DNA from: Notamacropus eugenii
Lineage: Eukaryota; Chordata; Mammalia; Diprotodontia; Macropodidae
Length of the DNA: 64,000 nt
Assembly: GCF_028372415.1 (NCBI RefSeq)
Contig: NC_092872.1
Coordinates: 389,630,853-389,694,852, forward strand
Direction of reading: 5' to 3'
The notes under the pieces: generated by a model
The model's input: the letters and a program-made list of their open reading frames with translations, nothing else
Databases searched by the model: none
What the model was told of the DNA's origin: nothing
Shown: positions 11,130-22,960 of the stretch, in pieces
How the letters are laid out: the number at the start of each line of letters is the position of its first letter
Position numbering within the stretch: position 1 is the first letter of the stretch
Program-made: the position numbers and the translations under genes

Positions 11130-11560
11130 GACTTAGTAGAAAAAGCCTTGAATTTGGGGTCTGGGAACTTGTCCTAACCCTCAATTCTGCCTAGCTATGT
11201 GACTTTGGGTAAGTCATGTAGTTCCTCAGGCTGTTTCTTCACCCATAAAATGAGGTTATTTATACTACCCACTTCACAGGGTTGCTGTAAGGGTAGTATT
11301 TTGTAAGCTATATAAAAAAAAAGTCACCAAGGTCCAGAAATCTCTTTATGGTAAATAATAAAAGGACACTGAAAACAAATGCTGGACTTGAAATCAAGGG
11401 AGACATGGATTTGAATTCTGCCATTGGCTTAATGGGAGTCTGTTTCCCATCTGCAAAATGTGAATAAAACTGATAGTATTTAACAGTACAGGATTATTGT
11501 GAGAATCTAACAAGTGGTTTGTAAACCTTTAAAACATTATGTAAATGTTAGGTATAATTG
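11130..11560 (+). repeat. Two MIR-family SINE copies
   Basis: 11130-11310: GTGACTTTGGGTAAGTCATG, ACCCATAAAATGAGGTTATT and CTTCACAGGGTTGCTGTAAG. 11360-11560: TGGACTTGAAATCAAGGG, TTCCCATCTGCAAAATGTGA and AGGATTATTGTGAGAATCTA. Confidence 0.55.
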
Positions 11561-11924
11561 TAACCATTTTGATGTCTTAAGTTTGTATCTAAACCTTTAC
11601 TGAAAGAAGACCTTTTCTCTTCTCAGACATCTTATGACTAATGTCAGAATTCATGTAGATCTTTACTCTTGTCAGAATTCCTTCTATATTATTCTAAAAT
11701 TAAAATTTTTGTTTTATTATTAAACACTGACAATTTTTCAATAATAAGAAACATGAACACTTCAGTATAACAAAGAACAGAAAATGAAAAAAACTGACCA
11801 CCTGTGAATTTTATGGTTTTACCTTCTGCATTTTCATAGAACAACTTATATTCTACTATGAGGCATATTTACATCGATCCCAATGATTACGTTGTAGGTA
11901 TTGTCTCTTCATTTAGGGCAGAGG

Positions 11925-12100
11925 AGTTCTTAATCTGGGGTCCATGAATTTAAAAAAAATATATTTTTATAACTGTTTCTCAATATAATTAGCTTCCTGT
12001 GTAATGCTATGCTTGTTGTTTTACGAATTAAAAATCTTTATTCTAAGAAGGGTCTGGGTCCATAGGCTTTACCCAACAGTCAAAGGGTTCCCAACACCGA
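11925..12100. repeat. hAT-Charlie-like remnant
   Basis: GAGTTCTTAATCTGGGGTCC and ACCCAACAGTCAAAGGGTTC resemble the ends of old non-autonomous Charlie-type elements. Family not certain. Confidence 0.35.
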
Positions 12101-12404
12101 AACCCCCTGAACTAAAAGGGTGGAGGCCACCAGAGGCCCAAGTCTTCTGCTGCTTCTTTGTGGCCTCTGGAGCCCCTTAGTACAGTGTTATATCCACAGG
12201 GAGTTTAAAAGTTTGCTAATATGAACCTTCCTCAACATCCTCACTTAACAGACATGGAAAATAAGGCATGGAAAAGCTGGGAGAATTGTCAGAGGTCAAG
12301 GTGATAGAATCTAACGTGTCACATTAGATCCCAGGGATCTTGACTCATAGCATAAGAAACAAAGGAGTGCCCAGAGCCCTAGCAGGAGAATGTCAGCATC
12401 ATCT

Positions 12405-12662
12405 TTATCTTTATAATAAGAGATGTATATGGCACCTACTACATGCCAAGCACTGAGCTAAGTGCTTTACAACTATTATCTCATTTGATCTTCATGACAA
12501 CCCTGGAAAGTAGGTGCTATTATGATCCCCATTTTACAGAGGAAGAAACTGAGGCAAACAGAAGTTAAGTGACTTGTCCAGGCTCACACAGCTTGGAAAT
12601 ATCTTAGGCTGGGTTTGAACTCTGGTCTTCCTAACTCCAGGCCTAGGTGCTATCCAGTGTGC
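12405..12662 (-). repeat. MIR SINE, nearly complete
   Basis: Antisense MIR throughout: ACTACATGCCAAGCACTGAG, TCATTTGATCTTCATGACAA, CATTTTACAGAGGAAGAAAC, GACTTGTCCAGGCTCACACA and GAACTCTGGTCTTCCTAACT. Confidence 0.8.
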
Positions 12663-12669
12663 CCAGTTG

Positions 12670-14097
12670 TAGGAAAGAGCATAGGCAGCAATGCAGCTGC
12701 AGCAGAAACAGACATTTTCAGACCAGGTCTTTTGGGAAGAAGGGGCAGGAAGGGTTGCTGGACCAAGGAGAGGGCAAGGCAGAGAAATAAAGACAATGTG
12801 GAGAAACAAACCTGGACCTTGCCCTGTACTACACTGAGTTTTATGGACGTGTAAGTGCAGGAAAAAAGGAGCCCATTCTGTATCAAGGACTCTTCCCAAG
12901 AGTCTGAGGCTCCTGGAGAGTTGGGGCTCTGAAGATGCAGAGATGGTTTTACTTTCCTCAACAGGCCCAAATGCTTTTTAGAGGGGGGGAAGGGGGTGGG
13001 AAGGGGGTGGGCTCCACCCCAAGGTATGTAGAGGCTGAGTGGAGAAAGGGGACTTATACTGAGCGTGCAGGGGTGAGTGCTGTGAGTCTGTCATACTTTA
13101 TGTTCTGTTCTTACATAAAGCCATCTTCATTCTTTGTATTTTTAACCTGACTGCTTGCATAGGAACTTTATATTGGAGACATATAGCTTGGCCAAATTCC
13201 AATTTTCTCAAGAGAAATTCTGGTTGGGGTGCCCTAATCAAAGAATTATTATTGAGAGGCCTCCAAGACTGACCCCAGTTCACATAAGCCTACAGCCTTC
13301 CATTCTGGAGCTAGGGCTACAATTTTATCAAGTGTCACATTTTGCTTGAGTCTTTGCGTTATTGTCCCAAGTCAAATGTTTTTTAGAACTTCCATAAATA
13401 GTGCATATTGAAGGAAAAATAATTATTATATCAAGTCATGTGCTTTTCTCCCAAGTTTTAGCCCTATCTTCCACAGACTGTAAATATATGCACACAATTT
13501 CTTCTCCATCTTTGTACCAGCTCCCTCTTTGTTTCCCTCCCTCTCGTCCCCCCCCAAAAAACCCAGTGGGCAGATAGTAGATATTCAATAAGTATTTGTT
13601 GAAATGACCTAAATTCAGACCATCCAGAGGACTGGGTGGCCCTGTCCGCTGACAAGAATGTGAAAAATCTGGAGTAATATAGTGTTGTAGAGAACACTTC
13701 CTGTGACCTACCCACCTGCACGGATGGCAGATCTGGAGGACAGCTTACATTTGACTTTGAAGGATTCAGTTACAAAATAAACCATATAATTACTCAAGGG
13801 GGGCTGGGAAAAAAAAGATACTGACCTTTGCTGGTATGAAAAGACATAAATTATAGCTAAGAGATGAATAAAGGGCAGAGTTTGTTTTCTAATTCATGAC
13901 TGACAGAACTTCAAACCACCCACCCAGCCTTCCCCTACAAAGACCCAGTGAATCTATCTCACTGTGAGGAAAAAAAATCAAACAGTTAAATGGTTTAGAA
14001 GTATCTTTCAAATACGTAGAATTTTTCTTCCTACTCTTTTTCTATGTGGGAACAGCATGCTCATTCAGGATAGTAAGGGCCTACCCTTACTTAGGGT
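12670..14097. other. Unassigned intronic sequence
   Basis: No exon, RNA gene or clear repeat recognised. Contains short G-rich (12981-13010) and C-rich (13549-13556) tracts. The 121-codon and 106-codon minus-strand frames near 12.5-13.0 kb overlap a MIR and have no coding character. Confidence 0.3.
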
Positions 14098-14110
14098 AAT
14101 TTACAAAGTT

Positions 14111-14363
14111 AGGGCAGCTAGGTGACACAGTGGATAGAGTACTGGGTCTGGAGTCAGGAAGACTCATTTTCCTGAGTTCAAATCTAGCCTCAGACACTTA
14201 ATAGCTGTGTGACTCTGGGCAAGTCACTTAACCCTATTTGTCCCAGTTTCCTCATTGGCAAAATAAGCTAGAGAAGGAAATGGAAATCTACTCCAGTCTC
14301 TTTCCCAAGAAAACCCCAAATGGGGGTCACAAAGAGTTAGACACAACTGAAAACAAATGAACA
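14111..14363 (+). mobile_element. Marsupial tRNA-derived CORE-SINE with target duplication
   Basis: A full-length copy: tRNA-like head GGGCAGCTAGGTGACACAGT, CORE GTGTGACTCTGGGCAAGTCA, 3' domain CCAAGAAAACCCCAAATGGG and end AGACACAACTGAAAAC. A perfect 13-bp duplication AATTTACAAAGTT flanks it (14098-14110 and 14364-14376), marking LINE-mediated insertion. Confidence 0.92.
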
Positions 14364-14379
14364 AATTTACAAAGTTATC

Positions 14380-15204
14380 AAAGGTGATAAATCAAGTATT
14401 TTACAAACCTTAAAGCACTAAATAAATGCTAGCTTCTATTATATCACAAAGAATATATTTTTTAAGAGACTGGATCTCTGCTCTTCAAAGTGGAGTATAG
14501 TGGCTGCTCACAGGCCAGTCCCACTATTGATCTGCATGGGACCTCTGACCTTCCCTTAAAAAGTCTTGTTCTCATAGTCACTTCCTCCCCCCTTTCAATG
14601 CCAGACTTAGGGACGCTCAGCTCGGCTAATTCAGACTTAAAACTCCTGAATTCAAGTGATTCTCCAGACTCAGCTTTCTCAGTAGCTTTGTTACTAAACC
14701 TTCACGAGTGGTGGCCAAAGTACCAAATAGATTGATTGTCTTGATCTTCCCATTCACAGAGGTCAGGACGATGATGCCTACTGTTCTCTCGGTGACTAAC
14801 TGAGACTATTACAGGTGAGTATTTGCTTTTAAAATGGACTCATTTGCAAAATTCTCAATGCCTGAGATATAATGCCCTTGGAACAGCTATTCCACAATCA
14901 ATTATTTGACATCATCACATAAACTGACAAGCCTGTGTTCAAAGCACTAAAGAAAAAATACTCTTCACTTACTACTCCCAGGTTAAGGCCAGCAGTATGG
15001 CCATCCAGACTTTCACTGAGTAAAATCCTAACTTGGTTGAAGTTGGGGTCTTCAGAAGGGATGGAAAGTAAAGAACAACAAACATATGGAAAGGCAGTTC
15101 AGGGACCTTCTGCATCAGTCATCTAAGACAGGCCTACGCCAGGAGGACTCTAGGCAAATTCAAGTTAGTGAAAGGGAAAAGATTAAAAGAAAAAATTAAA
15201 ACAA
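14380..15204. other. Unassigned intronic sequence
   Basis: Nothing recognised beyond short A/T-rich patches; the 81-codon frame at 14490-14735 has no support. Confidence 0.3.
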
Positions 15205-15290
15205 AACTTCTGACTAGGCATCCAGGAACCCAGGTTCTAATCCTGGCTCTGCCAGATAACTTGTTGTGTAACCTCAATTTTTTCTAGCTG
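15205..15290 (+). repeat. MIR fragment
   Basis: CCAGGTTCTAATCCTGGCTC and CTGCCAGATAACTTGTTGTG match the MIR 5' half. Confidence 0.45.
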
Positions 15291-15299
15291 TGCAAAGCA

Positions 15300-16319
15300 A
15301 AACTGACCAATACCTGAAGTATCAGAATCCTCCCACTGGTGAGAAAGGGACTCATGAGTTCCACTCCATAAGACTACCTTTGCACTTCGGGTAAGATGAG
15401 ACCAGAGTCCCCTTATGGAGCAGAACTCATTGGGTTAGAAGCTCCCAGGAGGCAGGGTCCTGTTTTTGGAATGTTATCACCTCACTGGTTTATAGAAGCC
15501 CAGGGGAAAGCACTGCCCAGCAGCATGAAGACAGAATTCTGACAAGACCAGAAGATTATCTGAAAACCTTTCTAAAGCTAAAAGTGTCTTAAAAGTCTTA
15601 GTTTTCTTAAATCACTAGGCAAAGGATTCTTAAACATTCTTTCCAGAAAAGTGGTCATTTCCTAATCAGAGGGTCAGATAAAACTCAAGTCTATCCACCA
15701 GCCTATTCATTAACTACTAAAAGGCTTAGGCAAAGAAACCAAAGTCACCTATGGAAGCCAGTATTTAGTTTTATTTTCCAAAGTGTGTGTGTCTTTCCCT
15801 TAGAGCCACTTACTTAAGATCCTTAAATTGTACTTTGGTCCTGACCATTGCATCTGCTCCTCCTCTAATAAGTAATTTTCTAATTACACCCACCTGCTGA
15901 GAGCAATATCTGATAAGGGGAAAACCACATCCTTCTGGCAGCCTAACAGATATTCACTGAGCCCTGTGTGACAAATTGCAAGCTTTTATTCCCAGGTTAC
16001 TCAAGGCTAACCTGTCATCCACTGTCAGGCCTTGTGGCTCAAGTCCTTTCTTTAGAGACCACCTGCTGCTAAAGGCCTAAGCAAGACAAAACCAGCATTG
16101 AGCATTCCTAGGAAGTTTCTTTCCAGTCTTTCCCTCAGAGACTAGCCAATCAATCTAGAGAGGACAGATATAGCATTTAAACTAGTCCTAACCTACTTTG
16201 GGCCATAATGACCTTGTCATTCTTTGAATGCCTTTAAAATTGAAGCTTTAAGTGCTTAAACAGTTTCTTGGAACTGCTAAATGCTAACTGTTCCTGGGAG
16301 TTCTGTTCTTAACTAACTC
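15300..16319. other. Unassigned, unique-looking intronic sequence
   Basis: About 1 kb with no repeat I can name. Contains a pyrimidine/TGTGTGTG patch near 15785. No exon recognised. Confidence 0.3.
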
Positions 16320-16500
16320 ACAAAATGACCTAACATGGATAACTTCAAAGGTCATCCAGTTCCAAGCCACTAAATCTTATGGATATATAAACTGAGCCTC
16401 AGAGAGAGTAACTTGTCCAAGGCTACAGAGGTACTGAGAAGCACAGCCAGAGTTCAAGTTCAGATTCCCTGATGGCAAATCAAACCTTCTTTCTACCACC
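16320..16500 (-). repeat. CR1/L3-MIR-type fragment
   Basis: CAAAGGTCATCCAGTTCCAA, AAACTGAGCCTCAGAGAGAG and AACTTGTCCAAGGCTACAGA match the antisense L3/MIR3-type order. Confidence 0.5.
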
Positions 16501-16639
16501 CTGCTCCACACATTCATGAAACATCTAGATTTCTTATCTACAGACTGAGGGGGACAGGTTGGATGACCTCTGATTGTCTCTTCAACCTCTAGATCCTATG
16601 AAATACTACACATGAAATGCTACACATAATAAGTCTTTA

Positions 16640-16980
16640 TAGACATAAGTGTTTGCCCTTAAGGAGTTCATAGCCTAACTGGGAGTTGGGTATTAGAATT
16701 AGAAGAGAATGAAGGAAGCTGAAAGTTGGGTGAAGTACTGAGAAATCTGAGGAAGGAGGGATTTTTCATTTGGGGATAAGATGGAGCCTGAAGAAAGTGA
16801 GGGATTGACTTCAGAAAGAGAGGGTTGAGGAGGGGGGAGTTAATCCAAACATGGTGGTCAGGGGACATAAGTAAAGCCACAGGGACAGGAGGTGGTGGCA
16901 TGATTAGGATGGAAAGCAGTCCAATTAGTCAGGAATTTAGGAACAGAAAGGGGTAAAAGCTAGATAGGTAAGCTGGAGGC
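16640..16980 (-). repeat. L2 LINE fragment
   Basis: Antisense L2 order: CTTAAGGAGTTCATAGCC, then AAACATGGTGGTCAGGGGAC and CCACAGGGACAGGAGG. Confidence 0.45.
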
Positions 16981-16995
16981 AGAATGCAAAACAAG

Positions 16996-17130
16996 GTCCT
17001 TAACCTTTTTTACGTCATGGACCCTCTTGGCAATCTGGTGATGTCTATGAACCCATTCTCAGAAGGTTTTTAAATGCGTAAGATGACAAAGGAAACAGAT
17101 TGCATTGAAATACAATTATCAAAATGAAAA
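16996..17130. repeat. hAT-Charlie-type remnant
   Basis: GGTCCTTAACCTTTTTTACG, GTCATGGACCCTCTTGGCAA and TTGAAATACAATTATC follow a known order for an old non-autonomous hAT family. Only one end is preserved. Confidence 0.5.
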
Positions 17131-17139
17131 AAAAAAAAC

Positions 17140-18420
17140 TCAACGGATTACATAAAGACTCACTATCTAACAAAAATGTCTGGGAAAACTAGACAGTAAT
17201 ATGAAAGAAATTAGATTTTGACCAATATCTCATACTTTATATACCAAGAAAAACGCCAAATGGATCTATGACCTAGATAAGGTCACATCATAAGCAAATT
17301 AGAGGAATAAGGAAGAAATTAGCTTTTAGATTTATGAAGAGGGGAAGAGTTTATGAACAAACAAGGAATAGAGAAACACAGAAGACAAAACAGACAAGTT
17401 TGATTACATAAAATTAAAAAAGGGTTTTGTACAAACACAACTGAGAAGGAAAACGTAACTGGGAAGAAGAAACTACATCGAGATTCTCTCATAAAGATCT
17501 CAATTCTAAGATAAACAGGAACTGATTCAAATTTATAACAATAAGACCCTTTAGCCTAACTGATAAGTAATCAAAGGATATGAACAGGCTGTTCTCAAGG
17601 AAAGAAACCAAGATATTTATAGGCATATGAAAAAATGCTCCAAATCATTAAGAATTAGAGAAATGAAAACCAAAGCAACTCTGGGGTTCTACCTTGCACC
17701 AGTCAGAATGGCAAAGCTGACCAAAAATGTGAATGACAAATTTACTTTGAGCGCATTGATGCACTGCTAATGGATCTGTGAACTAGTCCAGATACTCTGG
17801 AAAGCAATTTGGAATCTGCCCTAAAAGTTAATAAACTGTGTATGTCCTCTGACCTATTAATACCTCTAGTAGGTAGTACTCCCAGAGAGATCAAGGAAAC
17901 AACAAAAGGCAGCATGACATACAAAAATATTTATAACATCTCTTTCAATAGTGGCAAAGAACTGAGGGTGCCCATGAATTGAAGAATGGCTGAACAATAT
18001 GAATATAATGGAATGCTATTCTGCTATAAGGAAAGTGGCCATTCCTGAGAGAACTGGGAAAATCTGTATAAAATAATGCTAAGTGACATGAGCAGAACCA
18101 GAATAATTTATACTGTAACATCAATAATATAAAAACTTAACAATTTTGAAAGGCTTAAAACTCTTGTGAACACTATGATCAACAACCGTGATTCCAGAGG
18201 ACTGAGGAAAAACACTGTGCACCTCATCAGTCAAGATTTATTAAGCACCTACTATGTATCAGGCAGAGAAATGATGGATTAATATTATGCAAACTGAGAA
18301 ACATTATTTTTAGATGTGGCCAAGGTGCGAATTTATTTTGCTTGGCTATGTTTATATGATAGAAGAATTCTTTCTTTTTCAGTGATTGGAGAGTAGTTTA
18401 AAAAGTGCTTGATAATTGGG
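17140..18420 (+). repeat. L1 LINE, ORF2 3' end and 3' UTR
   Basis: 5'-truncated L1 in sense orientation: ACTTTATATACCAAGAAAAA, AATTAGAGAAATGAAAACCA, ATGGAATGCTATTCTGCTAT, GTGACATGAGCAGAACCAGA. 3' UTR continues at 18277-18400 (TGGATTAATATTATGCAAAC, TTTTGCTTGGCTATGTTTAT). About 40 nt at 18235-18275 (TTTATTAAGCACCTACTATG) looks like an inserted MIR/L2 scrap. Many stops; inactive. Confidence 0.75.
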
Positions 18421-18539
18421 TAGGAAATTGCTTGAAAAAATAATTATTTGAAAAAATAGTTAATAGACCTCAGGTCAAGAACCCCATAAGAGGTCTAGAA
18501 TTTAAATTTTATTCAAAACACAAAGGACAACCACCAAAG

Positions 18540-18770
18540 GCTTCTGAACAATAACATTCATAAAAATCACCTTTAAGCTATCAAATGTGCTTTCTTCACA
18601 AGAACCCAACGAGACAGACAATTCAAGTACTATTTCCATTTTACAAGTAAGAACACTGAGATTAAAAACTCATGATTTCATGTAGTAGCCAGAGGCAGGA
18701 TTTTGAACATGGGTTTTCTAACTGAAGTCCTGCACTCTATCCATTCTATCAATTCACTCTAACCAGCAAT
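18540..18770 (-). repeat. MIR SINE
   Basis: CATTTTACAAGTAAGAACAC, GTAGCCAGAGGCAGGATTTT and TGCACTCTATCCATTCTATC in antisense MIR order. Confidence 0.55.
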
Positions 18771-18913
18771 TACTACATGCTAGGTGATGGGGATAAAAAG
18801 CTAAAACAGGAAAATAGTTGCTGTCCTTGGGGATCATACTTACATTCTACTTGGAGGCACGCAATATTTACACAGACGGTTATTTCTAATGCCTTTAACA
18901 AAGTGCCTGGAAT

Positions 18914-19196
18914 ATAGTAGGTGTTATATAAATGCTAGTTATTATATGCAAGTTAATTGGAGAAGGAAAAGAACCCTCACTCCCAGGGGGAATCAGAACA
19001 TAGTAGGCATTATATAATTGCTATCAATTACTATCATTGTTATTATTAACAAGTTCACTTGAGAAGAGGAAGAACCTTCACTCCCAGGAGGAATCATAAT
19101 ATAGGTGCTATATAAATTCTAGCTATTACTATTATTATCATGTGCAAATTAATTTGAAAAGGAGAAGAACCCTCATTCTCAGGAGGAAATCAGAAA
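18914..19196. repeat. Tandem triplication of a ~85-100-bp unit
   Basis: Three head-to-tail copies begin at about 18914, 19000 and 19100. Each has ATAGTAGGYRTTATATAA-like start, TAGTTATTATTA-like middle and a conserved end GAAGAACCCTCACTCCCAGG / GGAATCA. The start of the first unit coincides with an L2/MIR-like terminus (AGTGCCTGGAATATAGTAGG). Confidence 0.8.
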
Positions 19197-19734
19197 AAAT
19201 TTCATGTCCTTAGGACAAACTGAGCTGAGCTCAGAAGAAAGCTAAGAATTCTGAAAAGCAAAAAATCAGGGAGGGAGCGTTCTGTAGGGATGGTGGGGGA
19301 CTGTCTGGAGGTCAAAGATGTAATACCTTTAGGTGAATCATAAAGCAAGCCAGTTCGGATGGTACAGAGTGACTGAAGGGAAGCATGTGCAGTAAGTCTA
19401 GAAAGGTCAGCTGAAGTCACACTAGAAAGGCTTCAGTGCCTGAGGAGTTGGTACAGTCCCCTCTGGCTATAACAATTGTTTTGAAAACTTGAATGAGGAA
19501 ACATTTTGAGCACCATGCTAAATTTCTGAGCTTACTTAAAAGAAATTTCTTCTGCAAGAAACAGGGGAAACACAGAAAACTGAGATCTTTTCTATGTCCA
19601 AGATAAAGTGCCATGTTTATGTTATATCTTCTGATGCAGCAAGAGATATGGACAGAGGAGGGGTGGTGTGTCTCACCCTGCCACGCCCAACTTGTGAGAG
19701 ATTTTGCCAGCCTGGACTGAGGGAATTCTCTATC

Positions 19735-20120
19735 ATTTCAGTCTTCATGAGTTCATACAGGTCTTCTCATATTTCTCTGAATTACTCCTAGTCATCATTT
19801 CACTTCTTAAGGCCTAACAATAATTATTCATAGGCCACAATTTATTCAGCCATTCCACTGTACTTACTTTGCTTCCAGAATTCTGGCTCCCACAAAGGAT
19901 GCTATGAATATTCTTTAAATATATGGGTACACATTAACAGTGAGCTAAAAAGGGAGTAGAGCTAAAAAGAGTAAAGACTTTAGTGCCTTTTCTTACAGAA
20001 TTCCAAACTGTTTTCCAGAATGGTGTTACCAGTTTATAATTCAATCAAGTGTGGAAGTACCCTTGTTTTCTCCATAGTCCCTCCAAAACTGACCTTTGTT
20101 GTCTGTTAGCTTTATAAGTT
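19735..20120 (-). repeat. L1 LINE ORF2 fragment
   Basis: Antisense L1: ACAATTTATTCAGCCATTCC, TCCAAACTGTTTTCCAGAAT and GTGTGGAAGTACCCTTGTTT. Confidence 0.65.
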
Positions 20121-20269
20121 CTAAGGAGTTTGAGGGAGTTCACAGCCTTTCGTATAATTATCGATTGTATTAATTTCTCCTTTTGAGAATTGTTGGTTCA
20201 CAGACCATTAAAGACTGACTGAGCATTAGAGAATAGCTTTTAGTGTATTTTAAATGTCTATTTCACTGT

Positions 20270-20620
20270 AAGGAAGGAAATGACACAGTTAGACTTCTAT
20301 GTTAGGAAGAGTATTTTGACAGCTGGGGAGACTGGAGGGAGGGGAGAACAGCAGAAGTAGAAGCCAAAGAGAGTTCTAATGCACTAGTCCAAGTGAGAAG
20401 GACTGGAACGAAGATGTTGGCGAATGCTCCACAGCTAATAGTGTGTGGAGGGAAGGACACAGACATGAGCGATGCTGTTTAGACAGATTTTATAACTAGA
20501 TATGGAGGGGGTAAGGGAGAGTGAAGAGTCTAAGATGACTCCAAGGTCTCAAATGGGGGGGAGGATTGGAAAGGTTGGGACGCCTCTAACAGAGATAGAG
20601 AAGTTTGGTGGAGGGGTGGA
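20270..20620 (-). repeat. L2 LINE ORF2 fragment
   Basis: Antisense L2: TTTTGACAGCTGGGGAGACT, ACTAGTCCAAGTGAGAAGGA, GAGTCTAAGATGACTCCAAG, CAGAGATAGAGAAGTTTGGT. The following ~1.2 kb (21080-21870) has further weak antisense-L2-like text. Confidence 0.5.
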
Positions 20621-20954
20621 TTTAGGAGAAAGGAATAAGCATTTATGTGGTGCTAGGTACTGTGCTAAGTGCTTTACAAAATGAACCCTTTTGGAACATT
20701 CTAAGCATGAGGAACTTGGAGAAATCCAGGTGATATCCAGCAGGCAGGGTGATGCCTGACAGGAAGGCTGGGTATATAGAATTGGTAGTTATCTGAAGAA
20801 AGATTATCTCTGGCCCATGAAATCTGAAAAGATTTTAAAAAAAGAATCTTTTTTTCCCCTTCTTTGCAGAGTGAGGGACCAAGGAAGTTAAGCACTAATT
20901 ATAAGATTAGGCTTTTTTAATATATTGGGTTAGTTCTATAGATCTTTTTTTCTT

Positions 20955-21080
20955 TCTTCTCTTTTATTCTTTCTTGTAAAATATGGCTACCTGGGAGAGA
21001 AGGATATAATGTGTGGGTGATATAAAAGCCACACCTATCAACAGAAATCTAGAGACAGGAGGACAAAGCCTTGGAAGATC
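20955..21080 (-). repeat. Short unnamed repeat A, copy 1
   Basis: About 115-125 bp nearly identical to 22768-22890; the 3' part AGACAGGAGGACAAAGCCTT is exactly shared. The T-rich left edge suggests it is a reverse-oriented retroposed unit. Confidence 0.6.
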
Positions 21081-21867
21081 TCCATAGTTGGGTGGTAGGA
21101 CATACATGATGATTCAGTCAAGAACACTGAAAATCAGAGAGGCCAGGAAGAAAACCAAGAGAGAGTAGCAGTGCAGAAGGCACGGTGGGAGAAAAGAGTA
21201 TCCAGAAGTAGGGGAATAGCTAAGTAATAAAAGTTTTAGTGGGGTCCAGAAGGATGAGAACTAAGAAAAGGTCATTAGATTTACTAAATAGTTTATTGCT
21301 AATATTAGTGAAGTGGAGAAGTTTCAGAAGCGAACTCAATTTCTGAAGATGAAAAAGTGGAGGCACCAAGTACAGATAACTTTTCCTGGAAGTTTGCCCA
21401 GGAAGGAATAAAAGATATAGGCTGACAGACTGAGGGGTGACAGCATTAAGGGGAGTTAAGGATGGGGGAGCCAGTGAATAAGGAGAAAGAGAATGGATGA
21501 TGAAAGAGGTGGGCTTGGGAGAAGGAGGGAAAACAATGAGTTATTTTGTACTTATGAATTCGGAGGGTCTACAGGAGATGTTTACCCACTGATATCAGAG
21601 TGGAACATTAGGAAAATGACTCAGGCAGTGGTATGAAGGAAGAGACTGAAAAGGGGATCCACTACAAGCAGGATGATCAGTTAACAGGCAATTAAGATCA
21701 TCTAGGTAAGGTGATAGGAGGGACTAAAGGACAGTGGTTACAGTGGGAATGGAGAGGAGGGACTGGATAAAAATATGTGGAGGCAGAAACATCATTAATT
21801 TGGCAATGGATAGGACATGTGGGATGAGGGGTTGAGAAGAGTCAAAGCTAATTCAAGGTTAAATTGA

Positions 21868-21990
21868 ACAGCCCTGGTGTGACTAGAAAGGCATCCTGAC
21901 CTTGCAGAAAATCCTCATTTTAATTCTCCCCCTTACACAGCAACACTTGGCAGAATCAACTGAAACTGTGAGAAAGTACTTATAGATTTG
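21868..21990. repeat. Short unnamed repeat B, copy 1
   Basis: Shares GCCCTGGTGTGACTA, GCAGAAAATCCTCATTTTAA and TTCTCCCCCTTACA with the second copy at 22468-22590. Confidence 0.5.
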
Positions 21991-22467
21991 AACTCCCAAG
22001 TTTTCCAGGCACCTCCTTCCTCATCACAATTTCTTATCCATACTCAGTGGAACGGGACATTCCACCCATCCCAGAGCACTGAGCTGGAAGAAGCTCTGAG
22101 GTCCCAGCTCTCCCAAGCGCAGAGCTCAGATGTCAGACTTTGAAGCCTGTTCCTAATCACAGTCAAGTTAATGAGGCCAGAGACGGATCCAACAGAAGAA
22201 GGAATTTGAGTGTTTAAAGCATGTGACTACCAGGCCAAGGTGAAGTACCGCCCTATTAGTCTGAACAGGAAGGAGGGTCAGGGAATCTGAAAAGGGTCTC
22301 CCAGAATGAAAGGAAAGAAAGAATGTTTCCGATTACAGTGGTAAGTCAACTCCCCATTATCCAAGCTGATGAGAGGCTGACTAGCTTAGATGGTTAGACC
22401 TAGTTCTACTGAGGCCAAGGTCACAGGACTAATTCTTGTGTGGGCTACTTTGCTTTACTCTTCCATG

Positions 22468-22590
22468 TGGAAGAGCTCTGGTGTGACTATTTATGAAGGC
22501 AAATCAACCTTGTTTGCAGAAAATCTTTATTCTAATTCTCCCCTTCATAGAGCAGTACTGAGCTAATTCAACTTAAACGTCTCTCTTCAA
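22468..22590. repeat. Short unnamed repeat B, copy 2
   Basis: Diverged direct repeat of 21868-21990 with about 70-75% identity by eye. Confidence 0.5.
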
Positions 22591-22729
22591 AAGGGCAAGG
22601 GTTAATGCATCTGTTCCCCTAATATTGCAAAATGTGCTACTGTTCACCTGAATTACAGCATTAAGTATTATTATACTTGAGTATTATGTTAAGCATTATT
22701 ACTTAAAACAGTAGCTTAGATAATTCTTC

Positions 22730-22960
22730 CCCATTAGATTACAAACTGTGAAGGCAGGAACTGTATCTTTTACTCTTTCTTGTAAGGGATGGCTACCTGA
22801 GAGAGAAGGATACAATGCGTGGGTGATATAAAAGCCAAATCTATCAATAGGAATTTAGAGACAGGAGGACAAAGCCTTGGAAGATTTTTATATCCCTAAA
22901 ATTTGGTATACATAGCCCTTGGCAGAGTATGCACTTAGTAAAAGTTGATTGTCACTTAAT
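22730..22960 (+). repeat. L2 3' end hosting repeat A
   Basis: ATTAGATTACAAACTGTGAA and GGCAGGAACTGTATCTTTTA, then repeat A (22768-22890), then TATCCCTAAAATTTGG and GAGTATGCACTTAGTAAAAG. Confidence 0.5.
22768..22890 (-). repeat. Short unnamed repeat A, copy 2
   Basis: Second copy of the unit at 20955-21080, cleanly interrupting an L2 terminus, which argues that the unit moved here as a discrete element. Confidence 0.6.

Noticed and set aside
12534-12970. 121- and 106-codon minus-strand frames
   Set aside because: They overlap a MIR and each other in different frames; no domain.
14111-14185. tRNA gene at the head of the SINE
   Set aside because: The A/B-box-like head belongs to the tRNA-derived SINE and does not fold as an intact tRNA.
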